DNA of 64,000 nt from Cryptomeria japonica (taxonomy: Eukaryota; Streptophyta; Pinopsida; Cupressales; Cupressaceae). A program made the position numbers and the translations under genes. The notes beneath the pieces were generated by a model, which was given only the letters and a program-made list of their open reading frames with translations, was not told the DNA's origin and did no database searches. The stretch lies in assembly GCF_030272615.1 (NCBI RefSeq), contig NC_081407.1, positions 315,916,456-315,980,455 of the forward strand, given 5' to 3'. How positions within the stretch are numbered: position 1 is the first letter of the stretch; each line of letters starts with the position of its first letter. Shown piece by piece: positions 35,912-46,329 of the stretch.

Positions 35912-36277
35912 TATGAATATTTAAAATCAGATTTGTAAATAAAAGTTATAAATTATGCAATCCACAAACTAAATTAACCAAGAAAAATTAGCGTATAACT
36001 GTGAAATTAACCTCTAAATTTATGTAATTTGATTAAAATGAGATCTACAGATGTAAAATTTTAAATTCAAAGGTTCCCAAATCAAACCTAAAATAATTAA
36101 TCCAAAATTAGACAACCCACAAGTTCAATTTTAGAATTATAAATTAGGGTTTGTGTGAATTTAACTTCTAAATCTATGTAATTTAATTGAAAATTGAGCT
36201 TTTAAATGTAAATTTGAATTTTGAAATGCTTAAACATTGAAATTTGAGAACATAAATTAGAAATAAGGGTGTAAGAT

Positions 36278-36290
36278 GTCGGGTTCACCA
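36278..36290 (-). promoter_or_regulatory. Gyp6 primer binding site
   Basis: Minus strand TGGTGAACCCGAC, three bases after the LTR end at 36294; identical to the Gyp7 site. Confidence 0.8.
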
Positions 36291-36293
36291 AAA

Positions 36294-37474
36294 TGTATAG
36301 TGAAAATTAGGATTTTCCATGACAAAGATAATAAAACCACTAATTTTGCTTAGGCACCAATCACATTAAAGAGTGGTGAATCCAATAGATCTAGCCTCAA
36401 TCAAAGAAAGTTAGGGTTGAGAATTTTGAGTAGATTCACTAGTTAGAATTTAATTCTCTCTTTCTAAGTTGAATTGTGAAAATATTAAAATTAAGGTAAA
36501 TGTATGTAAATTGAAGCAATTATGCATAAACAATGAGCTATAGTCATCAAATGGAGCCACGAACCTATATCTAAGCAATATGTGAGTGTTTGGATCTATT
36601 CCCAAAAGCTCAACCTGGATTGTCAAGACTAGAATGCACGTCGCTCTGGTCCTCAACACTTTTCATCATCCAAAGGGGAACTTATTTATCTTTGTGAATT
36701 ATGTCGATCTTGAAAGTTAAAGATATGTACCTATTCATGAACATAGAAAGAAAGGGGAAATGGTTGAGAATAGGGGTTTTTCTAATTCAAACCCCGGTTT
36801 AGGAATTAACCTTGAATAAAATAATGTAAAGATTGAAATAAATAATGGAAAAGATATACCTCAAATTTGCAATTATTGATGATTATGCTTTGCTTCTTGA
36901 ATGTGATCACATATATTGTATGAAATGGAATAAACATGACAAAACCCTAATCACACACACATGCTTGCATATGAATGTTGTACTTTTGCTCCATAATGGT
37001 TGAATGAAGAATATGTAGTCTTGAAGATCTCTAAAAATGCTTGATGATGAATGCTTCATAGATGAAAGTAATTGATTTCTTAAAGATATAAGTTAGGATG
37101 AAATTAGGTTGATCAAATGTATTAATATAGGGACATATCTAGGTCATTTATTGATTAGGTCGACCTCCAAAGGTCATGTTGAGCCACAAAGTTGAATCCC
37201 CACCAAAGAGATAGGACCCCTCACCTCATTTCAAAATTGGGCCCAATTTAGAGGGACCAGGATGCTAGGCGCTATGGTCGAGGACCAAGGTGTGGGCGCC
37301 CTAGTCCTTCTTAGTAAGGGACCACAATTAGGGCCTAGGAAGAAGGACACCCCTCTAGGAATTTCATTAGTGGGTGTACATGGCATCAGAACTGGAGATT
37401 GGGCACAAAATGGACCTAGATAGGAGATTTGGATAAGACATGCTAAAGTAGGGGCACAAACATGAGGTGTAAAT
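36294..37474 (-). repeat. Gyp6 5' LTR, main part
   Basis: The LTR starts at 46329 on the minus strand and is split by NA5; the remainder is here and ends TATACA at 36294. Rejoined length is about 1.2 kb. It contains a GC-rich block with GCGCCCTAGTCC-like words (about 37255-37320), related to the hairpin array of the Gyp7 LTR. Confidence 0.85.
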
Positions 37475-39860
37475 TGATGAATACTAAGAGGGGGGGATGA
37501 ATTAGTATACAAAAAATTGCAGAAATCAAACTCTTAAACAGTTTAGCAGATAACCGTTAAAACAGATTCACTAATAAACCGGTTAAGATAAATGCAAACC
37601 AAGTAGAAAACAAAGCATTCACCCACAAGAGCACAATCACCATAACATAAGATGTTTGACATGGAAACCCAAATAGGAAAAACTACGGTGAGAAAAAACT
37701 CTCAAGTAACTATCTACAGAATAGGAACCATACTGGTTAAGGTCAGACCAGTTAAGGTCATACAATGTTCTAGTTCACCAGAACAAATCCTGTTAGGAAT
37801 CTAGATCTCTGTTAGGAGATAAGTCATGTTAAAGACTACCTTTTTAGAGGATTTCAAATCCATAGTTGTGAACCACCTTTTTAGAGGATTTATAAAGGCT
37901 TTTCTAGGCCTACTAATGCAGAGGCACCTAAGCACACAAGCATAGCAGGAGGTCAAAAGTCATAATATGAACAATTTATTGTATATGAGTCATTCATAAT
38001 ATATTAAGGTTATTTGAGTCAATTGAATCATAATATGTAAGGATAAATGATCCATTTTTTCCAAAGATATCATATTTGGTCCATATTGAAGGTTTAAAAG
38101 TGTCCATGTAAGAGTTCGAGTCATTTATGTCAAAAATTGTAAAAATTGCAAAGTTGCAATTTTCCCAAAAAGTGCAACAAAAGTGTAAAAAATGAAATCC
38201 ATTGGTTATGAGGTGGTTGGATTAGTTAGAAAGGAGTTGGAAATGGTTTATAAAACCATTTTTGGTCGAAATCAAGAAGGGAGATCAGTTTGGAAGGGAT
38301 TTGACAAAGATTATCCATCAAACCCTCAAACTGTCATGAGGTTTTAAGGAATCTATGGCTGTCATAGATCCATGGAGGATCACATTTGATGTAATTTTTA
38401 TATGTAGATGTTATTTAATGATAGATTTATGAAATATATTTCAGATGAATCCTTTCTTGTGCATTTTTGTGGAGTATTTGGCAAGATATGTTTGTTTTTT
38501 TCAATGATTGTCAAAACCCTGCCAAGGGTTACCCAGTTTTGGAAAAATGATCATAACTTTTGATTAAACCGTTGGATCTGGCTGAAATTTTTAGATAACT
38601 TGTGTAACTCAGTAATATAAATTTTGACCAAAGAGATTTTCTTTATGATAAATATGTAAAATGTTATGGATGATTGTTTGTTACAGTTCACGGTGAAAAG
38701 CAGATTGGTGAAGGCAGCAACAACCCGGTTGTAGCATTTGGTGTGGTCACATGAGGGATAATATTGAAGAAAGGATATATGTGTTGGAAATTTCTCTGAA
38801 TCTTATTTCTAGTGCTTTTGGTCTTACTTTATTTGGTTCAGAATTGAATATTTTGTGATTATTTTGGTGAAAATAGTTGTTAAGGGATGAATCCCTAAAC
38901 TAGGGTATCCCATGGCAATAAAGAATTTGTTCTCTCATGTTATAGTGAATTTTATGATCTGAAATTTTGAATTAATGGTTTTAAGGATGTAATATAACCT
39001 TTGAAATTGTTTTGAAATTGAGAAGAGTGATTTATCTTTTTATATGTCTCTTGATTCAAGTTTAAAGTTTACCCTTAAATGAAGGTTTTATGGATTTTCA
39101 TGATGCTCTGCATCACCTACCTAGTTAAGGGTTTCAAACTTGTCGAAGATGTGAGTAATCAACAAGTGAGTGATCTAGCAAATAGCATAGTCTTCTTAAT
39201 TAGATCCTTGGTAGCTCATTGTTAATGCATTTCAGCATTACTTCAGTCTTCAATAACTCCACACTCCAACTCTTCACACAGACCTAATCTACTCTACAAT
39301 GATTGCATATAACCTCTTCTATCACACATCTCACATACATCATACATGCAAACCCTAGACATGATGTCCTTATAAAGGAATCTGATTTCATGCCAGCCCA
39401 ATAGGATTAGACTACAAGTTCCTAGGTTCAGTGCATCTAGACACATTTGGTAACATGGCACAAAATCACCACCAAAGTGTCAGTAGATGATAACTCATCA
39501 CACATTAAAGAAATACTGGTTGGTAACTCATCACAGAGTAATACCGGTTAATACAATATACTGATTACCGGTTTGTCAAAAATGAAGACTGGTAGATCGA
39601 AGTGTTCCGATTGAAAGTTAACTACTGTTTGGGTCCTTCGTACTGCTTGTGATCCTCGAACTGCTTGAGGTCTCCATACCACTTGAGCTCTTCAGTCAAT
39701 CTGTGACTTGTAAACATCTTCTGCAAAATATCGAGTCTAAAAGACTATACATGCAATAATACACAATACTAGTTGGAACAGTTACTAGTTGAGCATAACT
39801 CATACATCAAGAAAGTGTGTGTCCATCAATGACAAGCAAAACATAATCAAAATGCCAACA
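37475..39860 (-). repeat. NA5 3' LTR, interrupted
   Basis: Matches 45137-46296 on both sides of the insertion 37914-39115. Ends TGATGAATACTAAG (37475) and GCCAACA (39860). Without the insertion it is about 1.18 kb. Confidence 0.93.
37914..39115 (+). mobile_element. 1202-bp insertion with inverted ends, TSD CCTAC
   Basis: CCTAC flanks it at 37909-37913 and 39116-39120, and the other NA5 LTR shows the empty site (CCTAC followed by TCGATTAAGGG). The ends are TAATGCAGAGGCA and, on the opposite strand, TGATGCAGAGCATCA, an imperfect inverted repeat. A TATA-like TTTATAAAACC lies near 38246. No ORF of note. It could be a solo LTR with one mutated TG end or a non-autonomous DNA transposon; the 5-base TSD fits the LTR reading slightly better. 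Confidence 0.85.
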
Positions 39861-39886
39861 ATCTCCCCCTTTGGCATTGATGGCAA
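39861..39886 (-). promoter_or_regulatory. NA5 PPT and flanking 16-mer
   Basis: Minus strand reads TTGCCATCAATGCCAA (39871-39886), then AAGGGGGAGAT up to the LTR. Same arrangement as in Cop3 and Cop4. Confidence 0.85.
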
Positions 39887-40141
39887 CACTTAGGAAAATT
39901 TTGACATCTAAGTGTTTTTACAACAAAAATTGCCATAATCAAAATTACTCCCCCTAAGCATATACACTATCCCTTTTGTAGAAATTACAATGTACACTAC
40001 TTCCCAAAATGGTAACATGAAAGTATACATGAAATGGTAACATTCACCAAAATTTTACTGTCATTACTCCCCCTTTGCCAACAATGACAAAGTAATACAG
40101 AATAACCCATGTTTCCTTATATATAAAAATAGAGTAAATGT

Positions 40142-43100
40142 TCATGACAATAAGGAATGAAACTTATCAAAAACAGATTTAAAGGCTTGCATAAAAGTTT
40201 TCATGGCCAATGTCCATGGCTCAAGTAATGAGGTAGCAACCTCACTTTTAGTCTTCTTCTAAAATACCAGTTCTTTCATTGCATCAATGGTACTCATCTC
40301 TTGAGTTACCGTGATAGCCTCCAGGTTGAGAAAACATTTCTGAAGAATCTGTAGTCTAGGAAATAAGAGTAGTTGTAGCTCCTGCAAATCTTTAGACTGG
40401 TTGCTGATCTCCAAGTCCATCTTGGCAGCCTAAAGCTGATAGTGATGAACTGATTGCCCATATGTAGTGAATGAATCATATGGCATCTTGAAATTGTTGA
40501 TATAAGCCTATAGCTCCGATTGGAGTTAAGCTTTTTGTTTAAGCACATCATCACAAAATAGATGGGGTTGGCAGATTTTACTCAATAGTAATTTACCTTC
40601 ACCCATTGCAACACTGATATCATTATGCTATTTGAGTAGTTGTGTCCGCAACTCATTCATTTTCTTGACTAAGGCAGTATTGAGTGCCTTTTCATGGATC
40701 TTCTTTGCAGTGGCTTCAGCAACATCTTCTAAGAATTGTACCTGATCCTCCACTATGGAACAAAAAAGTTTAAGCTTGGATAGAGAGGAATTGGTACTGG
40801 GGAGGTTAGTACCGAGAATCAGACTGTTAAGGGTGTCAACCACAGTTTGAATGACATCCAGTTCCTTCTTCCTCTGCAATGCTTCCAGTCTATCCTGTGC
40901 AATTTTTATGATTTGAAGCAGCTCAGACTCATCTGCAGATTGAAGATTAATAGGATTGGTGATGTCAACCTGTTTGGCTTGACCACTGGTTACCTTAGGA
41001 GTCTCGATTTGTTTGGTCTTCTCAGCTTTCTTCTCCTCTTCTGCTCTTTTATTTTCCTCTTCTTTCTTATTTTGCTCCTCTTTCTTCTTCTCCATTTCTT
41101 CTTTCCTCTTGTCCTCTTCCTTTTTTTTCTTTTCTTCCTCCTTCCTCTTGTCTTCTTCTTTCTTCTTCTCCTCTTCTTTCCTTTTCTCCTCTTCTTTCCT
41201 CATCTCATCTTCTTTTCTCTTCTCCTCTTCTTTTCTCTTCTCCTCTTCTTTCCTCTTATCTTCCTCTTTCTTTTTCTCTTCCTCTTTTCTCTTGTTTTCT
41301 TCCTGCCTTTCTTTTTCTTCTTGCTCTTTCTTCATTTGTTCTTTGTCCTGCTTTTCTTTCTCAGCTTTTTCCTTGTCCTATTTCTCTTTCTCTACTTTTT
41401 CTTTATATTGTTTCTCTTTCTCTTTGTCCAAAGTGACATCCTCATTGTCTAAAGCATCCACATCAATAGGATCATTTTTCTCTATCACTCTTTCCCCTTC
41501 ATTGTCAAATGCCTCATCCGGTTTGCCTGATGATCGGTCAGGTTCTTGTTCAACCTTCATATTGGCTTCAGATACTTGGTGTAACCTGACAACAACTTTA
41601 GCATGTAAATGTGTGTCCTTTTCCACTTCAGAAGCTCTACCTTCTAGAAGTTTGATTCTTCTCCTTCTCATGAAGAAGAGGCCTTTGTTCTTATCCATTA
41701 TCTCAAATAATTCTGAATTTGAGGCATTAGGAAAGTATTGAGCAAAAATTTTCTCCCTGATCTCCTGTTCTTTCTCAATGGCAATGCGTCATTTGTTATC
41801 TAAAGAATTGTACAAAGAATCTGTTGTAACCGATCTAATCTCTGACGACGACTGGTCATTAACACATAAATATTTGATGACTTCCTGCTCTACTTCTTCT
41901 TTCTCACTATCAGTAAAATCATTAAAATACTCCTTTAAATCATCAAGCACTTTCCTCTTAATATTCTTAATAGTCCTCTGACAATGTGTCATTGGCTTAT
42001 AAGAGGAAATATCTATATTTACCAGTGCTAAAGTTGTAGGAACATTACCAGTAGATTTTGTCTTCTTGCTTGATTGCCTTGTCTTCTTTGGTTGAATTTC
42101 TAGTTTAGTATCCTCTGATTCCGGTGAGTTGGTTTTGGTTTTCTGCTTCCTCTCAAAGACTTTGGCTGGAATAACCTCAAGTTTCTTCTTAGCTGGTGAC
42201 CACTTGGTCACTTTCAGACTAGCAAAGGTAACTGGTGTAGATACTGATGGCACTGCTTTGTCCTTCTTTTGTTTTGGTTCTTCAACCAGTGTGACCCTCT
42301 CTAAGTAGGTACCGGTTCTCTTTTTCTTCGCATCCAGTGGTGAGGAAAGTAGGGTAGAGGCATACTCGATCAATAGGTCATTCACCACTTCATAACCCAT
42401 AGGTTCAATTGCTTCCTTTCTCAATTCCACCACTTCCATTATGCATTCATCTACCTTTATTGTGAAGCAGATGTCATCCTTATATTCCTTCACAATATCA
42501 TCAGATATCCTCATCCTTTGGTTCATTTTCCGCTTGAATTCATTGAAATATTTGTTTAGAACCTCAGGATATCTAGTTCCCACTACTTGTAGACTTTCCT
42601 TGATTTACTTGGAAACGGGTAGGTCAGCAGACCACTGCACATCACCTACTCTAGGAAAATAACCTTGAAAGTAGAAGAATAAACCAACCAAAAGTTGTCC
42701 AACCCTGAACCTTAGAGCATTGCCCTATTCGATGGAATTCAAGTTCAACAGAAATTGCTTCTATAGACAGGTACAGAGGTCAAATGAAGTGTCTTCCTTA
42801 ATCATTATGTAAGTGGCATTCACCATAGCAGTAGGGACACAATTCATTCTGCTAGCATAGAATATCCGATAACCAATTACCATGCAAGCATACTTAACCA
42901 GATCATCTTTGATGGTGTTGACGGTCATCGCCCGTTGGTCACTCACAGAACCAGTGAGCTTTGTCATTTCCATTTTGGTGACCTTCCTTAGAGCTGACAC
43001 CTCTCCAGTATTACAGAAACCGGTGACAACATGAATTGCTTCTGGTGTGATGTCATGCGTCCGCTCAAGATACATTTTATCACCATGTGCTTTGCTAAGG

Positions 43101-43402
43101 ATGATGCGGATATGTTCTTCTGTGAACTCTTCCATAAAGTATACCACATTATGTAGTTTCATCTTCTGAAGGACACTGTACTCAGGTTTGATCTTCTTAT
43201 CATCCCCACAAAACATACCTAGCTGGGAATGAATCTCTAGGGATCCTAGGTGTTCCAGTTTACAGTCAATATACCCTGAAATATCTTCCTCGACAATAAC
43301 TCTGGCGGGTATTTGAGATAGGGCATTGTATTTTTCTTTCTTTCGAATGAATTCAGCTGAATCTACAGGTGCACTAGAACTAGAGTGCGATGCAGAAGCC
43401 AT
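40142..43402 (-). pseudogene. NA5 ORF2: unknown ~1086-codon protein with E/K-rich helix
   Basis: Start chosen at the ATG at 43402 (MASASHSSSSAPVD); an ATG six codons upstream (43420) is also open. One frame runs 3261 bases to TGA at 40142-40144 with no frameshift. It holds ten stop codons: 42761, 42725, 42605, 41789, 41378, 40628, 40526, 40508, 40430 and 40259 (left coordinates). Nine are TAG or TAA at places where Gln fits and one is TGA. Residues 1-220 look globular (EEDISGYIDCKLEHLG). About 270-540 is a charged region with Lys-rich stretches. About 670-790 is a nearly pure E/K helix (KRKEEEKRKEEEKRK), and the last 300 residues are Leu-rich and helical. No retroviral enzyme motif is seen. 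I do not recognise the protein; a structural or nucleic-acid-binding role is only a guess. Confidence 0.8.
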
Positions 43403-43842
43403 GATAAGAAAGAAATTCAAGAAATACCTTCACAATCTAAAATTTAGGGTTTTACAAATGTCTCCCACAATACACCACTCCGGTTGTTGGATTACCGCTT
43501 AGTGTTCTTCACTGATAGATTGAAAAGGATCTCTGGATTCCTCTGCAAGATTTTTGAATTCACTTTGAATCCCTAGAAGAATTGCTCTCTGTCTCTCAGC
43601 TCTTAAAAAATTCTTCTCTCGAAAACTGATAAGTGATAATGACAACGAAAATCCCTTTTAAACAACTTCTCACCTACCATAATAAATGCATCACCGCTAG
43701 GGCACAAACCCTAATTTTGCCTTTTACCGCTTCAAATCTTCTATCGATTGATAGGTAACATATACCGGTTAAGGTCTTTACCAATATAAACCGAGGGTTC
43801 GAAATATTTCACCGATGTGTTCCCCCTAAGCTTTTCTAAAGC

Positions 43843-45086
43843 TTAGTTTGTCGGTTCAGAGACTTCCACACTAGGTGCAGAAACAGGTTCATCCTGTGAT
43901 CCTTCCTCTGATTTCTTTTTCCAAGTTTGATTCATTTCTACTTGAATGGTTTTGACATCTATCTTCCCTTTTGGAGTGATCAGTATATCATCCGATAGGT
44001 TCTTTCTCAGTCTACAAGTTCTAGTAATGTGTCCCGGTTTGTTGCAATGATAGCATACCATTCTAGGTGTTCTCAATGGTCCATTATTCATACTTCCATT
44101 CTTCCTTCTGCATGTTGTAGTAGTGTGACAGCTACCACGACATATCAAACAGGTTGCTCTCCAACCAGTTCCCGCTTGATAACCACCTGACCGATGGTCA
44201 TAGGTATTGTACCGGTTGGGATTCTGGTTCACAGAAGGTTCGAGGATAACTCCTTGAGTCCTTGGAGGCTGTCTCCCTATGTTGTACAAAACAGACCTGC
44301 ATTCAAATGCTCTATGCCCAAACTTGTTACATGCATAACAATTTCCATTGAATCTATTGGATCTAGGCTTATTGTTTAGAAAATAAGGAAAATTGTTGTA
44401 GGCCTTGCTTCTACACACATTAGCAGTATGTCCTTTGAGACAATTAAAGCAAACAGTTTTAAATTTTTGCTTATTTGTTGCTTCATCTTTTGTTCCAGAG
44501 GTCTCACCTTCCTCATACCTAGAGAAACCAAGTCTAGTGGTATTCTTTACCAGTCATGCCAATTCCAACTTTTGCTCTAACTCAACAGTACTCTTATTGA
44601 ATTTGGCAAGTATCTCCTTTGACTCAGTAAGTTCATTAGAAATAGTAGCATTGGATTCCATCAAGGTTGCATTCTCAGAAATAGCCATGTTTAGTTCACC
44701 TTGCATTTCTTCTTTTTCCACTTTACTCTCTTGGAGATGAGCAGTAAGGGTACTGATTTATTGCTTCAACTTGGAGATCTCATGATCTTTTTCTTTTACC
44801 ATATCTTTAGTTTTCCTTCTGTTCTCAAGCTCTTGACACATTCTGATAGTCAGTCCTTCCAACTCTTTTCTCAGATTGGCTTTGATTCATTCAGTTTTTC
44901 AACTTCTTCAACTAGGGCATCCATGTTTGCTTCATCAGAATAGCTATTTTCAGTAAGTTCCATTAGTTTCTCAACATGCTCTCTTCTTTTGGCCAAAGAG
45001 GCTTTATACTTGACTTTGAGTTCATCATAGGCTCTCTCAGTCTGAGTGAGACGATGAGTAAGTTCCCTCACAGTGTATTCTCTCAT
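43843..45086 (-). pseudogene. NA5 ORF1: coiled-coil protein with four zinc knuckles (gag-like)
   Basis: ATG at 45086 (MREYTVRELTHRLTQ), 37 bases after the primer site, opens a coiled coil of about 220 residues (ELKVKYKASLAKRREHVEKL; ELEGLTIRMCQELENRRK; ELTESKEILAKFNKST). A frameshift at about 44878, a TAA near 44759 and a TGA near 44554 break it. The C-terminal third has four knuckle-like segments: CFNCLKGHTANVC (CX2CX3HX4C), CYACNKFGHRAFEC, CLICRGSCHTTTTC and CYHCNKPGHITRTC, the last two near 44155-44005. This resembles the C-terminal half of a copia gag, but the UBN2 capsid part is missing. Probable role: RNA binding in the particle (inference). Confidence 0.85.
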
Positions 45087-45122
45087 ATCTCCTTCCAAGT
45101 GGTTAGACTTATAGAAAGGTTG

Positions 45123-45134
45123 GCTCTGATACCA
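45123..45134 (-). promoter_or_regulatory. NA5 primer binding site
   Basis: Minus strand TGGTATCAGAGC, two bases from the LTR end at 45137. Confidence 0.95.
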
Positions 45135-45136
45135 AT

Positions 45137-46296
45137 TGATGAATACTAAAAGGGGGGGTGAATTAGTATACAAAAAATTACAGAAATCAAACTCTTAAAT
45201 AGTTTAGCAGATAATCAGTAAAACAAATTCACTAATAAACCGGTTAAGATAAATACAAACCAAATAGAAAATAAAGCATTCACCCACAAGAGCACAATCA
45301 CCATAACACAAGATGTTTGACGTAGAAACCCAAATAGGAAAAACCATAGTGAGCAGAAACTCACAAGTAACTATCTGCAGAATAGGAACCAAACCGGTTA
45401 AGGTCATACAATGTTCTTCACGAGAATAGATCCTGTTAGGAATCTAGATCTCTGTTAGGAGATAACTCATGTTAAAGACTACCTTGTTAGAGGATTTCAG
45501 ATCCACAGTTGTGAACCACCTTGTTAGAGGATTTACAAAGGCTTTGCTGGGCCTACTCGATTAAGGGTTTCAGACTTGGCGAAGATGTGAGTAATCAACA
45601 AGTGAGTGATCTAGCAAATAGCACAGCCTGCTTAATTAGATCCTTGATAGCTCATTGTTAATGCATTTCAGCATTACTTCAATCTTCAATAACTCCACAC
45701 TCCAACTCTTCACACAGACCTAATATGCTCTACAATGATCGCACATAATCTCTTTTATCACACATCTCACATACATCATACATGCAAACCCTAGACATGA
45801 TGTCCTTATAAAGGAGTTTGATTTCATGTCGGTCCAATATGATTAGACTATAAGTTCCTAGGTTCAGTGCATCTAGACACATTTGGTAACATGACACAAA
45901 ATCACCGCCAAAGTGTTGGTGGATGATAACTCATCACACATTACAGAAATACTGGTTGGTAACTCATCACAGAGTAATACCTGTTAATACAATATATCGA
46001 TTACCGGTTTGTCAAAAATGAAGACTGGTAGATCGAAGTGTTTCAATCAAAAGTTAACTACCACTTGGGTCCTTCGTACTGCTTGTGATCCTTGAACCGC
46101 TTGAGGTCTACATACCGCTTGAGCTCTTCAGTCAATCTGTGACCGGTAAACATCTTCTGCAAAATACCGAGTCTAAAAGACTATACATACAATAATACAC
46201 AATACCAGTTGGAACAGTGACCGACTGAGCATAACTCATACATCAAGAAAGTGTGTGTCCATCAATGACTATCAAAACATCATCAAAATGCCAACA
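45137..46296 (-). repeat. NA5 5' LTR, 1160 bp
   Basis: On the minus strand starts TGTTGGCATTTTGATG and ends ..TAGTATTCATCA. Contains a C-run close to its end (plus-strand G-run near 45151-45158) and several ACCGGT-type words. Followed by TSD TAAAT. Confidence 0.95.
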
Positions 46297-46329
46297 TAAA
46301 TTGGCTTGGTGACAATTTACGATGCTACA

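Larger units (their letters stand above)
37475..46296 (-). mobile_element. NA5: non-autonomous copia-type LTR element with two unusual ORFs
   Basis: TSD TAAAT at 37470-37474 and 46297-46301. LTRs 37475-39860 (enlarged by an inserted 1202-bp element) and 45137-46296 (1160 bp). Primer site GCTCTGATACCA (45123-45134; minus TGGTATCAGAGC) and PPT AAAGGGGGAGAT (39861-39872, minus) are copia type. The 5.3-kb interior encodes ORF1 (coiled coil plus zinc knuckles) and ORF2 (about 1086 codons, unknown). Protease, integrase, RT and RNase H are absent, so it must have been moved by enzymes from another copia element. Confidence 0.93.
31521..46329 (-). mobile_element. Gyp6: Ty3-type element, minus strand, no pol found
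   Basis: Parts, in element order on the minus strand: 5' LTR start at 46329 (TGTAGCATCG), interrupted by NA5 (37475-46296), LTR end at 36294; PBS 36278-36290; gag-like remnant about 35911-34790; non-coding interior with a solo LTR (33300-34180); PPT 31600-31611; and 79 bases of 3' LTR (31599-31521) cut at Cop4. Net interior is about 3.8 kb. I found no RT, RNase H or integrase. Confidence 0.8.

Noticed and set aside
40847-41741. Two long plus-strand open frames (201 and 242 codons) rich in Phe, Leu and Ser
   Set aside because: They are the antisense of the E/K-rich part of NA5 ORF2; the pyrimidine-rich strand lacks stops for that reason.
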